From the NCBI GenBank assembly GCA_040954595.2, contig CM082586.2:6138001-6202000 (forward strand): a DNA stretch of 64,000 nt, in the 5' to 3' direction. The position numbers were made by a program, and so were the translations under genes. The stretch comes from Balanoglossus misakiensis (lineage: Eukaryota > Hemichordata). Of this stretch, positions 1 to 13,407 are shown in pieces; position 1 is the stretch's first letter; each line of letters opens with the position of its first letter. The notes under the pieces were generated by a model, which made no database searches, was not told where the DNA came from, and was given only the letters and a program-made list of their open reading frames with translations.

Positions 1-3000
1 AGACTGGCAAATTTACAGTGATTTGGTTGCAACGATAGGAGCCAATCCAATCAATCATTGTTCGCTCGATAAACCTTCTGACACTGGGAGGGTGCTGAGA
101 TGTAGCTGGGGCAGACGGGTGACCTAACGTGTGCCACCAGAGTAGTTCTGGCGCAAAACAGATCTCGTTCGGTTGAAAATATAACAATATTGACAAAATC
201 AGACATGGATGACATGCCACCCAGTCTTTTAGACCACATAGTGTTTTCCGAATGAGTGCGTGTACTGGTTACACGAAAACAGCTTTCAGTGCTTTGGGAA
301 TATTACCATATTCATGACTGTAGGTGACAAAATGTTTCAAGATTGGTATTCATTACGACTGTCATCGTTGCCGACAGGTGCAAACAATAGACCAGGTGCA
401 ACACAACATGTCCACAACAAAAACAAATTATCACCAAAATTATCGAAATCAACACTGCAGAGAAGGCAAGACGTAGCGGGATCTGGTCTTTTTGTCAGAC
501 GACAGCGAGTTTGCAGTTGGCCAACCGAACACTTGTGTGGAGGTCATATCTAATCAAGGGGTGGACTTTTCTGTAGGTGCTTGACTGAGCTTTGATTGTC
601 GTTCACCACAGTTAAGTTCAGTAACGACAAGCTCACTCAGCTGGTTGCCCGGTATCGCATCTCTTGGTTCAGTGTTTAGCACCCTTTAGCTTGTAACAGC
701 GACGAACTTGGACGAGGTCCGATCATAGGACGGTCACTGATATGGTCGGCCACGTTACAAGTCGATCATATTCGTCGACTTTTTGGCGAGGGAGTTTGGA
801 TAGAGCCCTGGGGTATACCGTATGATGCAACAGAACTTCCCGGCTCTTTTATTGTTGTTCATTTGAAGGCCACTCATGTCTGCGGATAAATATAAACGTG
901 TGGTGTTTTGATCACTTCGGGTCTAGGCGCAGTCAGTATTTAGCGTCAGAGCCTCGGGGTTGGACGACATAGACATCCGTTCACTGTCAGCTCTTAGCAT
1001 CAACAGACGTAATACCTGCGTGCTGCAACCAACGCAGGCACATGAAACACACTCTGAGCTGAGCTCCACCAGCAAGAAAATCAGAAACGGCAAAATGCAC
1101 AGTGGGTTTCTCGAATGAGAGAATTAACACTTTATACATGGCGTAAAAGCTTCCGGCGGTATGAACACAAAGTAAAACACGCCTTTCATAAATGTCTTGA
1201 CCTCGCGTGGTGCAGACACGTTAAGCAATAATTCTTTTTTATTTTGTGCGTTGTTCATTGCAGAAAAAAGTCATTGCTGAAAACAGCTTACTGCAGGGGG
1301 TAGTTTCTTCAAACAAAAATGCTACTACGAGTCGAGTAAATGAAGGCCGTCTTATGATGACATTGGAAATCCACAGTCTTCATTATTCTTACTCTCAAAT
1401 CTATTATCCATTTCTGAATTGCCTCCGAAAATAGCGGGCGCAATAGCAAGTTTCTAATCTTGCCATAAATGAAAAAAATACAAAACATTGTCTGCAGAGA
1501 AAGCCACGTGTGACAACAGTTTTTAAAGACAGATACATCAGTGCACGACTCTACTATCTAATCAAATAAACAGACATCGTTTCTTTTGTGAGATGAAGGT
1601 ATTGAGCCATCAATCTCCCTCGGACCTGTTGTCTGAAAGCTATCCAATCACACAAATATCGATTATGTCTTGAAAGTAAGGCAGCGGCAAATATAATTAG
1701 CAATGTATTAGTTGCTGTTATCTGCCCTCTCTGTTTATTTCGCTCCGTTTGTCAGAAATGTCTTCATTTTGTCATTGATCCCAGTGCTCCGTCCGGAATC
1801 CAAGCGAGGTCCCAACATAGTCCTACCGGGGTCTTCGACCCCATCCCCGCGTATGTACCATGTTCCTTGTCGTCGTAATAATGCGGGTTACGCTTATTTA
1901 GGTAGCCTCTTTTATTATAGAGGTGACCCCCTTTCATCTGACACAAACAATAGAATGCATTGTGTCGCCTTCAATAGCTTTTGCTTTATTTCCTTTTGTC
2001 TGCGTCACCGTTCGAATCTCGTCAACACCACGGGTTCACGTTAGCGCTGACATTGTGCAAATAAAGACCGAAATCCCGTTACATTAAATTGTACTAAAGA
2101 GCACAATGCAAACGAAAGGCTCTCGTCACGCTATCTACAAAAGTCGTGATATCAACTTACTCTGAGAAGCACACAAAGATAGGTGACCACACAAAACACC
2201 GAGTCAGAATAACACCTGACAGACCATAGACAGTACAGTCTATGGACAGACTGACCAGCTGGGTATAAAACCTGACGAAGGGCTGAACTCGAAACTTACG
2301 ATGTTACCATGGTGATAATAGCACTAAGTCGTTAAGGTCAACTTCGGGTCACGGTGCAGTGTATTTTGATACCTGGAATAATCCTCAATTTAATTTGAAA
2401 ACAGAAAATGGGAGTCGACACAAATAGCAGAAATAATCACACGGGTTGGACGCATGCATTTTGTATTCGGAAATCACGGCTATACCCCTGCGCCATTCCC
2501 TGGCCAGCAACTTTGCAAACGGATGGTGGCGTCGTTCGGAGACACCGGGAAACAGAAACAATGTTGTTTACATGGAAAGGTTTACACATTACTCAGTGCT
2601 AAAAGGGCGACGGGGGTGACAGAAATGCATATTTTACTAAGTAATCGCACGATATTTTCGCAGAAAGCATCGATTTATCCCGTCAATCACGTTTACCCGC
2701 CAAAGGAAACTTTTTTTATTTGGGGCGCTCATTTGTCGGTTGTCAAATAAAGTGTAATACGAACAAGTACGCAGTAATTGACATTCACTGTGGGTATTAT
2801 CGTTGACATGACATCATGGTCCCTTAATATTTATAGTCCGTATTCGCCTTTAAGCTGACAGAGCCACCACACATAATGTGCTACGTACATAAATAAAAAA
2901 AATATCAGTAATTTACCATCTTCTCGAAATTTTGACTTATAAAACTAGTGAAAATTACAGTGACATTGAACGAAACAAATACCCCTGTTTGCTGGATGCA

Positions 3001-6000
3001 ATGAAATGAATGATCGATATTGTGCCGATCGATCGATCTTTCAGACAGTCGGGTCAACGTAAATCATCGGACAAGGTTGTAGCCAGCCGCCGGTTAGGTC
3101 ATAAAAGTTGACGGGCAATCTACCAGTCACTGTGAAATAAAATTTGGCACCAATCTGAACTAGCCGTAGGAGCCGCTGTCAGCCGGCCCAGTTGTTCTCT
3201 ACAATTACTACTGTTCTCGTCGGTCTATCTCAAACAAAAAATGCACGATATTCACATATTGATACAGAAGACGCGGCAAGTTCAAATTATCATCATATAT
3301 ATTATCGCAGGTATAAAACAATTATCAGTGATGATGATGAGAACCAATTGCGCTTAATAGCCTTTGTGACGTTGCCACGAACAACCAGTATGAGGAGTGA
3401 CCATAACAACGTCTAAGAAAATAGTTGATGAGTGGGTTATGTTTATGTTTTGTATCAAAGTTTTCCTCCGAATATGAGCTGCGACAATCAGAAAAAAATG
3501 AAACAAAGCAAAATACCTTTAGTTGACATGCCAAGACTAAGTAGGAAGAAGGAAGAAACTGGAGGACATTTAAAGAGCAAAGATACCCTATCTCTGCTGT
3601 ACTAAAAATCTCAGTAAAGCTAGTTAGTCCGATTGCATTATTTACCTTCAATTTACCTGCATACCTAAGGAGTCGGGTAGACCTCAGATCAGAAGGAGGT
3701 TGTTATTTTTGTCCCGCTATGCGCAGTTTCCATCTTCGGAACGCGGCCGCACGCACGCACATAGCTATAGCAACAGGTGGTGTTAAGGTTGAAAATGGCG
3801 CCCGAATGGGAGAATGACGAGAGAAAACGCTGGAAACCTTCTGAGGGTGTGTACTAGCGATTCTGGTATGTACGTTTTCAGTAATGATCTTGAACGTATC
3901 AGTACAGCGATCTTGTCGATTGTCTAATCACCTTTTGTGTGAATTGGACTTAAGTTTGCTTTACGTCCAATAACATGTGTACGTACACAGACACGGGTCT
4001 CGGCAGAGAAAGACTAATATTATTTCTATTACAAAGTAAAGCCCACCCGTAGCATAATGCTTAGCCCTGTACGCGTCCAGCAATAGCCACTGTATTCGCT
4101 TGGTCTTGGTTTGACAAGGGAAACAGGGCACGGAGGAAGATTCAAATAATAATCAGAAGTACTTCTCGTCTCCTCTGGCGATTTGATGCCACTGAAAGTT
4201 ACGTTAGTATACGCGGACATAGCACAATGCGTCAAGTGCAGCCTTGTTTCGTTGCATGCCGTCTGGCTGTGTGGCACGTCGTGGTTCGGCTGTAGTCTAG
4301 TGTATTTTGAAGTGTTGTGACAAAATGTACCATGGTTTAAATTGAGAGCGGTACACTGTTCAAGTTGTTTAGATAAGTCGGTTATACAAAATACTTGTGA
4401 CACAGAGAACGGTGTTGCGTTAGGTGCGTTAGACACGTCCGTTTGGGTTTTAGGACTAACGGGAAGGCGAGTTGCTGACTGTCATAAGCAAAGGGGCCGT
4501 GGATAATCAAAACAGTCTCATGGTAATTACGATGCACAGATTCTCAATATAAAGTTCCAGACTGAAACATTTTTACGAGTTCCAAGCCATAATATGCATA
4601 GTGTAGATACTAGTAAGAGCCACCAATTCTTTCATTCCAGTTATGGTAAGTAATTATTAAAACTGTACGTGTAAATGGACTCACAATTTCAGCGTGATAG
4701 GGGCACGTTTGTGGTCATTGACTGTTGGGGATATGGCAGGGTGTTAGATCTAGGGTCATGATGGAACTTCCAGACCACTATTCGTAACGTCTGCTCTACA
4801 GGGGGAACCGCGAATAGATATTTTACTCTTCAAGCTGACTTAAACCCTGAGATTGTGATTTATATAATATACATTTAGTTGATATTCTTAGTTGAATGAA
4901 TGCCAAGGGGCCGGGGAGACGGAGCAGACAAGTGGACGCATGCATTGTTGCGCTCCGTTATTAAAGCATTCGCGTTTGTCGGTTGAATTTGACATCGAAT
5001 ACGTGTCGAGTGTACCAGGGACGCAATATCACATCAACGTCAACTTCCATTACCCCTCCACGGTTACCCTGACAACTGAGCGCCGGGATAGCGCCCCTTT
5101 GTACTATTTCTGATCACGGGCCACCGGTGTCTAGTGGCAACCGAACGACGATGATTGCCTTCTGAGTTCATATTTTTCCAATAAGGCGGAAGTTAAACAA
5201 ATCGCTCGCACGACCGTAATTAAACCAGACCGGACGATTTCAACGTCGACCAGTCAAGGGACTGGTTCAACAAAACAACGTAAATATGTGGCAAGGTACT
5301 GACAAGCGTAGGATAGAATCGTACGGTGTTTTACAAACACGGGCAAACCTGAACTTTAATTGCTAGCACTCGTATACGCTCGTAAATTACCCGACTGTGA
5401 ATAATATAACAATTAATTAAGATATTTACGTATGTTTTCACTATTCATACCACATTTTACTTTCATGACGACTACTGCACTCGGTAATTCACGCAAAACT
5501 GTATATTTTTCGAAAGATAATTTCCGTCTGCTTTATCTAGTCTTCCGTTACGTATACAACATAACTGTAGGTTATGTACACAGAGTTTGAGAATTACATT
5601 ACTACTAATAATGGTCAAAGGTCACCCTAGAATATCTACAGGCCGACCATATCGATGAGCTGTAAAGTGACGATAGTTTCATACCACTTGCGAATTACTA
5701 CATTCATATTTACATTCTTGTTTATGTGTTTTCTTCCCAACGAATACAAACCGCGCTGCGTCTTTAATTATACATACAGGGTTGGAGACGGATACGCACG
5801 TTATCTGTGGTCCGAGTTCATAGAACTTTGATCCAATTACAAAGATTGTTCATATTGACAAATTTAATCTTTCGATTGAGTCAACATAGATGTGTTTGAT
5901 TTACGCAAGACCACCGCTTCCTCGAGCGGTCGCAGATCATTTATTTCCCCCCACCCCTCCCCGAACCCGGTGCGGACATCGAGTTCTAATTTGCATTCAT

Positions 6001-7231
6001 GGTGCCGCGTTTAAATTGGTCCAGTTTTGTTGTGTTTGCGGAGCAGTAATCCATCGACGCTGAGAACCACTTGTTGGATTAACGGCGTGCACTGCAAACA
6101 TAAGCGATCCGTTCACAAAACCTCGGCAAACATCCTAACAGTGCTCCGTTCATGTATCCTAAGACTTCCTCCGTGGGATCTCTTTAAAGGGTCTATGACG
6201 TCCCCATACCCACAACACACAGCCACTTAAAAGTTCGCTTTACTTTGTCAGATGTCTTTATGAGTGTCTACCGCTGTAATGTAGCTTGGTGATCGCTTTT
6301 CCTGATTCGGTTATTGTCATTGTCAGACGAAATTCTTTTCGCCACAGCGACATCATCGGATCTACTCAACTCAGACAATTGTGATATGCGTTAGCTACAG
6401 AACAAATATCACATCGAGTATCTTGCCAGCTTGGAACTGTTCGCGGTTATAATGTCACTGGATAGTCATGGAAACCACGGATGTATATAGCTTCGTTACG
6501 AACACAGGGTTTTCAGCCCCGTTTAATCATTATTTGTAGTGATAAATGAGTATTTTGAGAGAGAAAAAATATAATTAGTTGATAGCTATGACATTTTAAT
6601 CAACTGAGATCGTCGCAATCGCGATGGTGTGTCGCTATGTTGTCTCAGCACTGGCGTCAGACACTGGCAAATGTTTACATTTGTGTGTTTATTATTTTTT
6701 CACCTTTGTCACTACACGTTCATTGTGGCTTAAGTTCTCCGCCCTCTGCACTAATTGGTCTTCGGGTGAAAAAAAAACAAGACGATGACCTTTTCGATGT
6801 AAAAATACACGAGTATAAAAAAGCAACGGTGAACGTGTGCGCAATATGAAAACCCTATACGTTGTGTTCGCAATCACTGCGTCCTTCGGTTGAGATTTGG
6901 CCGAGAACTGACGTTTGCTTCCATCATATAATAGGATTAACCGTACACTGAAAACTGGGGCAGAGGTTGTTATTACAAGGAATATGAGATAAGGGACTTG
7001 TTCTAGGAAGCGTTAAACTTATAGTTTTTTGTGTTGATAGCATTTCTAATCTGCGATGACGAATGCCTTGTAAATTAAGGGGATTTTTCTGTTTTTACCT
7101 TGTAGGACAACCCTCTACCCACTAAACGGATTGGGAATATTTGCCATTACGGAGGAATAAGGTCTGCTGTGTGTTCCACTATCTACTGCTGTCCAGTAGT
7201 TTTGTTGATTGGTTTACGTATACTTGGTGAC
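1..7231. other. Intergenic, no supported gene
   Basis: Only short frames of up to about 135 codons without recognisable motifs, paired start context or conserved repeats. I found no tRNA, rRNA or snRNA. The stretch may contain promoter or upstream exons of the gene at 7246, which I cannot locate. Confidence 0.5.
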
Positions 7232-7255
7232 ATGAGTTATCACACATGGCGATAA
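7232..7255 (+). promoter_or_regulatory. Upstream ORF overlapping the start of the unknown gene
   Basis: An ATG at 7232 opens a seven-codon frame (MSYHTWR, then TAA) that overlaps the main ATG at 7246 in another frame. If the mRNA begins upstream of 7232, ribosomes starting here would end just past the main start and could lower its translation. The ATG has C at +1 to -1 context (gac-ATG-a), with G at -3, so it is a usable start. The role is inferred. Confidence 0.35.
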
Positions 7256-8556
7256 CATCGGGAGATGCAACGAACTCTGACCCCCAAAACACGGCCTGGA
7301 CGACGTCTTGGGCCAAAGCCCACGCCCAGGTTCGAAAGATGAAGTCCCAGGCGGACTTCCTCGGCGACCTGCAGGAGCGCCTCTACCTGCCGCAGATCCA
7401 GCAGTCGCCCAACGTGCAGCTGTACAGCAAGGCGTACCGTCTGGCCGCCGCCCGCCGCCACCCGAAGAGGAAGCGGCTGCAGAGGAACGCCACCAAGGGC
7501 AGCCCGCTGCAGCTGCCGGAGATCCGACAGACGTGGTCCCTCTTCGAAGGCACCAACTCCCCGGAGAAGGAGGACGACGACGAGGCGTCGAGGCCGCGCA
7601 GAAACAGCGACCCGCACGTGCACTTGCCAGCCATCGAGAAACAAGACGGGAAAACGAAAAGAAGCGAGCGCCCGGGCGACAAGCTCGCGGTCTCACTGGC
7701 GGTCGACTACACAAACAAAAAAGCTCTTGTACAAAACGTAGTACAGAGCAAGAAAGCATTTTACGACAGCCCAGCGTATCCCACGAGGAAAAACTGGAAG
7801 AAACAGACCAAGTATCGACGACACGGGGCGCTGGAACCCTTGGAGAAAGCAGGCAAAAATGGCAAGGGCCAAACGGATGACCACTGTGACGCCGACAGCT
7901 ACCAAGACGACGATACCGGTAAACGTTCGCCGCTGCATTTACAAAACAATAGAACTATAGCAGACGAGTTCAGAGAGGAAGAGAGGATGAAGTACAGACT
8001 GCAACATTCCACTCAGAATATTGACGAATATCGAAAGGAACACGACAGGAAAATAGCCGCTGGTCGGCGGATTAAAGCGCCCCCAAACAGCGCCAAATCA
8101 ACGCGCGAGCGCCGCCGAAGCAGACAGTTCAGTGACAAGCAACGCAAGAAATCAAAGCAGGACAAGTCAGCGAACGGGAAAGGGAACGACGATTCGGGAT
8201 TCTCGAGCAAAACGACAACGGATCCGAAAAGGAAGAATTCCCGACAAGAGGAGGAGAACAAAAACGACGACGAACAAGCGGATCATCCCGAAGAAGCCCG
8301 GCAAGAGCCGAACGCCGCCGACGATGTACTCGCGCCGATGTCGGAGGCCAAGCGCGAATGGATCCAACTATGGCTGGACGACTGTGAACAGTATCGGTGC
8401 CAGTGGCACGCGGCCCCTGACGAACTGGAGCTGGGCTTGCAGTTTCAGGAGACCACTCCCGCAACCGTGGACGGTGACGTCATCCAGGAGGTGAAAATGC
8501 CCTTTGGGGATTCGCCGGAAAACCAAAAGAATCGAAACACGACCCAGAAGTACTAA
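7246..8556 (+). CDS. Uncharacterised highly charged, mostly disordered protein, 436 aa, single exon
   Basis: I do not recognise this protein and assign no function. It is the longest open frame in the window and is clearly richer in GC than the AT-rich flanks, which supports real coding. The start has a good Kozak context (A at -3, G at +4). The product is very rich in Lys, Arg, Asp, Glu, Ser and Gln with only three cysteines (C214, C380, C385) and no signal peptide or membrane segment. Likely ordered parts are residues about 22-65 (a LGDLQERLYLPQIQ stretch), 235-275 (charged, helix-prone) and 364-400 (aromatic, around EWIQLWLDDCEQYR). Basic clusters at 70-80 (RRHPKRKRLQR) and about 287-306 look like nuclear localisation signals, so a nuclear or cytoskeletal role is possible but only inferred. 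The frame ends with TAA. No canonical AATAAA was found close downstream. It could also be one exon of a longer gene or a retrogene. The coding call is secure; the function is unknown. Confidence 0.8.
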   Translation: MAITSGDATNSDPQNTAWTTSWAKAHAQVRKMKSQADFLGDLQERLYLPQIQQSPNVQLYSKAYRLAAARRHPKRKRLQRNATKGSPLQLPEIRQTWSLFEGTNSPEKEDDDEASRPRRNSDPHVHLPAIEKQDGKTKRSERPGDKLAVSLAVDYTNKKALVQNVVQSKKAFYDSPAYPTRKNWKKQTKYRRHGALEPLEKAGKNGKGQTDDHCDADSYQDDDTGKRSPLHLQNNRTIADEFREEERMKYRLQHSTQNIDEYRKEHDRKIAAGRRIKAPPNSAKSTRERRRSRQFSDKQRKKSKQDKSANGKGNDDSGFSSKTTTDPKRKNSRQEEENKNDDEQADHPEEARQEPNAADDVLAPMSEAKREWIQLWLDDCEQYRCQWHAAPDELELGLQFQETTPATVDGDVIQEVKMPFGDSPENQKNRNTTQKY

Positions 8557-11392
8557 AGACAAAAATGCACAATTCAGTCATCAAAGACGTTCAAATAGTG
8601 TTTTACATTTTGAGACCAGGTCTTCTTAAGCTTTGACTATTAGACTATTTTCCAAACACTGGTATAATCTGGACTTGTACCATCGTGCCTGAAATCCCAT
8701 CCATTGACGTGTGAGCGCATGAGAGTACGTTTTACTCGTGCAAATGTGTGACAGAGGTCTTCTTAATACATAGAAATTAGCGAAAGATATCTCCTATCAC
8801 GCCAGATAATTGAAATGTTAATAACATAATATTATTGTATATTTTGCGAAAGTTTATAAACTATTGATATTATTATTATTTTTAAGTGTACATTATAGTT
8901 GTAAATGAGAAAAAGATATTATGTTCGTATATACACTGTATATATCTTTCAGAACATAATTCATCCCATAACTGCCTGGAATTACTGCTCCACTAAACAA
9001 AACAGTGTAGCATTGTGAACGGCAACTTACATCAATTTTATCATTTGGAATGATTGCTACGTGCTTCTTTGTTAAGGTACTTGGTTCCATGTTCCAGCTA
9101 AGTCAACTGGCGGGCACGATTCACGACTTGGTCACTGTGTGATATTTTCGTCTTAATTTGCGCTAGTCTACGAGTCATAGATATATTTAATCTTGAGTTT
9201 AATTCCACTCCATGCATTAACTCATTAACATGGTGTCACGTCCCATATTTGTCATCGTGGACAATGTCAATATTGTTTTTCCTGCCATTTATGTTACCAT
9301 GGTTACTTTGCCGTCACCTGACAGTAAATGTAGCTTCTATACTTTCCACAAGCATACTCCAGCTGTGCCTAAGAGAATATCTTTGTTACTCTAGTTTAAC
9401 ACGAGAAGTTAATTCTCTCAATAAGACATATTAAACTATCATTGTTAACAAACCAATCAGTAACCTATTATTGACATTTACACTGTGCCTCCCGCATACA
9501 TGTGTCAGTAACCAGCATAGGCTGGGCCAAACCCGTTTTCACATTCCATTAAAAGTGAAAAACATAAATACCTTTTTAATATAAAACGTAACCGGAATTT
9601 AGCATTGGTTTAATATTTAACCAGTCTGCGATTGGTTTTCCTAATCTTGGTAAATACATGTAACTTCAAAGTTCGCTTCTCTGGCAGATATGGTATTTCC
9701 TTTGAAACTGGTAAGATTGGAACTATACTGGGATAATTGTATTTACAAAGTGAGTGTGTAAAAAGAGAATACTGTTTGTTGTATTCGAGAAGAAAGTCAC
9801 AGCAAAACAAACTGATGCGTAGCACATGTACTTGGCTTAGATTTTAGAACATTCTGTCGATTAGCGATTGTCCTACAATAGTTTAAATCGCGTTTTGACT
9901 ATTGGAAGGATGAGATCTGATTCTTCATGAGCCGGCCTCACATGAGGGCTGGAAAACATTTTGAGTCTTTAACCGAGTGACAGCGTTCCAAAATATATTT
10001 CCATAATTGCCTTACAGTAAGTTCTTAGGGTGACGTTTTTACCCACTGTGTGGGCAGGTTTGGTAGTACTTAGTCTTCTACTGATAGAACTCAGGTCTGC
10101 AGTAATAATAGCGCACATTTAAAGACATGCCGACTGTCAAAATTTGACGATGAGGTCTATTGGACCAGGTACAGTACATGCAATGGCAAATGTTAGGTCG
10201 GAATTTAATACAATTGTTTTATCTCTACATGTAATTTGTAAAATCGGTCTATTGTGATAGGGCAATGCAAATAATGAAGCAATACAAAATTCGTTTTGTA
10301 TATCAGTGTACATGTTTTCGACAAAGTAATGGAGAGTCACACTATTTTCACTGCTTAAATGTAAATAAAGTTGCTTGGAATGCATATCACGTGACTGATT
10401 TGTCTGTCTTATCTTGGTCTGCTTGTTTCCGATTTTGTGTCGAGGACTATCGAGTGGTGGCGCTGTAGTCAAGTTCTGAAAGAAGACGCAAGTGCTCAGT
10501 ATATGTTGATGGCGCTGTTGTATGGTCAATATCATGCGGTTCCACTAATGGTTCGCGTCCGTGTGTCGAGCACATGTTTTCTGTCTTTGTGTGTTGAGGG
10601 CGGAATGTGATCCCTTGACCTGAAGTCGTAAAGGGACACGGCGTTCTCATCAGGTAGTGTTTGAATCGTGTGGATTTTATGAACAATGTAGCTTGTAGGC
10701 ATTTTAACCTTTATGGTAAATCTCATGCAGTTATCTTCTAAACGTTGAATCCAGTCTATTGTTACTTGCAGTGAAAGAAGAGGAAGTCTTATCACAATAA
10801 ATCACCATCAACATAAAATGCGTTACGTTATTGGCTATAACTCATTAGTCGACAATAGTACACGGTATTAAAATACACATTTATATACATATGATATAGT
10901 GCTGTATTATTCATTGCAAAAAGTGATTTACTAGAATTTGTTCAGACTTGATCAGCGGAAAGGTGATTTTGATTAATATCTATAGGCCATAATATGCACT
11001 GATGGCCTGTTTCTGACTGAAATAACGTTGCGCACACATGCAGTCCCTTCGGCGCCAGTGCCAGTTCTCATATGAATACGTTACTCAACGTTAAAATAAA
11101 CCGAGATTGTGGTAAAAGTTTCGAGTCAGCTTCAATTTGGCCCCATCACGAAAATCAAATTGCAGAAGGCAGATATAGAAGTAACATTATTCGTCAGAAA
11201 CAAGGCAAAACCTGTGAGATTTTAATGTCCTGACCTCAGTGTCACCTTTGCTGATAATCACCTTTTAACCATATGGTCGTGTATCTCCCCGTTGCATTAG
11301 CATGTAAATTGGCAACTGTAATTTATCTTCCGTAAAGAAAATCGAGTTGTTTCCCCCAAGAAGAAATGAACCCAATAACACTTATGGCTCTA
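8557..11392. other. Intergenic, including the probable 3' UTR of the unknown gene
   Basis: AT-rich DNA after the stop of the unknown gene. A small hairpin lies near 8919-8962 (ATTATGTTC against GAACATAAT with alternating TA between). No further coding evidence. Confidence 0.45.
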
Positions 11393-11547
11393 ACAACACA
11401 AGACAACACAAGACAACACAACACAAGACAACACAACACAACACAACACAACACAACACAACACAACACAACACAACACAACACAACACAACACAACACA
11501 ACACAACACAACACAACACAACACAACACAACACAACACAACACAAC
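11393..11547. repeat. (AACAC)n microsatellite, about 30 units
   Basis: A pentanucleotide array. The left 35 bases contain AAGAC variant units, while the right 115 bases are almost pure, so growth seems recent on the right side. Long open frames on both strands here (Thr-Gln-His or Cys-Val-Leu repeats) are artefacts of the 5-bp period. Confidence 0.98.
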
Positions 11548-13359
11548 GATGGCTACCCTTTGATCAATAACTAGTGCATATGGAGCACGTGTGTCATAAC
11601 ATGTAGATAATTTAACAACTAATTTGATGTGAACATTGCATTCTGTGACCTCCCATCTGTTGATTGATTTTTAGATGGTGTAAACGCCATGAACAAGTCA
11701 TAAAAGTTTGTCACTTACACGACTAAAGATGCGGCACGACTTACACTAAAACAGAACGTCATTCTCGAATTAGGATTGAACTGGACCATTCTTTACGAGA
11801 GGCTTGGGTATTCTCTTAATATAGGTATCAATGGCCTTGACATTTCAAAAAGGAACACGAACAGGTTGGTGACCCTTCGCGGAGGTTTTCATCATCAGAA
11901 GTAACGTGCGCCGGATGCAGAAATCACAGATTGCCTCTTACAAAGAAGTAAAGCTTCAAGGGATTAATTCACCGATAGAAACGATAACACGACCTTGATC
12001 CCCCTGAGTCCAATCTGAAGATCGTCAAACAAGGTAAGCATTAGTATCATGTACATGAAAGTACCCACAGTCAATTAGGATCCGGACATTTAATACGATG
12101 GTGATCCAGGGATGTTAATGAACACAAGCAGTCATTCAGAATGTGCGTGGGAAAGCATCTTGTTGCCCGACTGTAATCCGATGGCAAAACAAATGTATGA
12201 ACCTTCGCCGTCAAATGAAACCGAATCAATGTGTCAATTTGATACAATCCCATCGCAGGTCCTTGATAAGAATGAGACAAAATACATGTTGGAAACTTAA
12301 ACCGAGAGATCAGGGATTTTTTACTCGACGAATATACTGAAAATGGGATTTGTGGCACGTTTATACATCCAATACGAAAGAGACTAATTCCTTACACCGG
12401 ACTGCGCGTCACGAGTTTTAAATATAATACATAACAAACATCTATATTATTATTGTCATCAGCCTATAGTGTAAATCACACAGTTACTATACCCGGTAAT
12501 GCTGGTATTTTATTGTAGGTCGCACCGACCCGTTTGGAGAAAGTTCCATAGACAGCCTCTATATGCATGTTTTCAATTATTAGAAGATGCAGTTAACATG
12601 AATTGTGAGCGAGATTTTCCAAAGTCTAATTACGCCGAAGAACATTCCACGGAGAGAGGGCCGCTCACACAGGAGAATTAAGGTGAACCAAATATTACTC
12701 AGAACTTTTAAAGTTCCCCGGAGGAGAAAACATTTACAAGTTGCGTGGATTCGATTAAACAAGAAAATTGGATTAATATATTTAACAGGTTGTTTGCTTA
12801 AATAAGTAATTGGTAATCTCTGACCAAATTAACCGAAATCAGAGGATGTGATATTTTAAACTGGCAGGTACGATGAAGCATCGAGGCTTGCTTAATTGTA
12901 CATACAATTATACAGGGATTATGTCTTACTCCCATGAATTGTCGCGAAGACGAATGCGAATAGTCTGTAGGCAGGTCTCGTTTACTCTAGATTTGCGGAG
13001 AGCTCTTGAGGCTAGTGTTGTGTGTGTTCCATGAATACTCGCTCATCAATCAGCCTTTGTCGGCATCATAGGCACCAGGAGTCCCTGGATAGGCGCTAGA
13101 CTGGCCGCGGGACAAATTAAGTGTTTGGCGATCGCCGAAGCCGCTTCGATGTGAACGCGTGCCTCTTCACATTGTAAGGCATATTCATTATCCGCTATTC
13201 TGATCATACATTTTTGTTAACTTGTTGAATTGAACTTGACTGGGTCAATAAGGCATGTAGAAGACTAACTCTAAACCTCGGGGGAGTAGTACTTCCTGAC
13301 ACGGTGACTTTTTTGTATCATCAAGGTAATTCTCTTGGGCGTTCTTTACAACACCTTTA
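11548..13359. other. Intergenic, nothing supported
   Basis: No coding, RNA-gene or repeat signal that I can defend. Confidence 0.4.
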
Positions 13360-13407
13360 AAGGGCGACGACCGTCTTATGCGCATGTGCCAAACTAGAGA
13401 TTCGCAG
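13360..13407 (+). repeat. Interspersed repeat fragment, copy 1
   Basis: About 48 bases beginning AAGGGCGACGACCGTC and containing TATGCGCATG match 23105-23151 at roughly 85 percent by eye. It begins with TTTAAAGGG, similar to the end of the foldback MITE at 25815, so it may be the end of a related non-autonomous DNA element. Confidence 0.6.

Noticed and set aside
1981-2040. GTTCGAATC, similar to a tRNA B box
   Set aside because: No matching A box, acceptor stem or anticodon arm at the required spacing.
4029-4436. 135-codon frame on the minus strand
   Set aside because: No motif, signal peptide or conservation evidence. Left out as probable chance.
7214-7759. Antisense 181-codon frame and several others opposite or within the unknown gene
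   Set aside because: Shadow frames in a GC-rich coding exon. The 436-codon sense frame is longer, has a good start context and more protein-like composition.
11323-11574. Repetitive open frames on both strands (Cys-Val-Leu or Thr-Gln-His repeats)
   Set aside because: They are produced by the (AACAC)n microsatellite, which is open in all frames.
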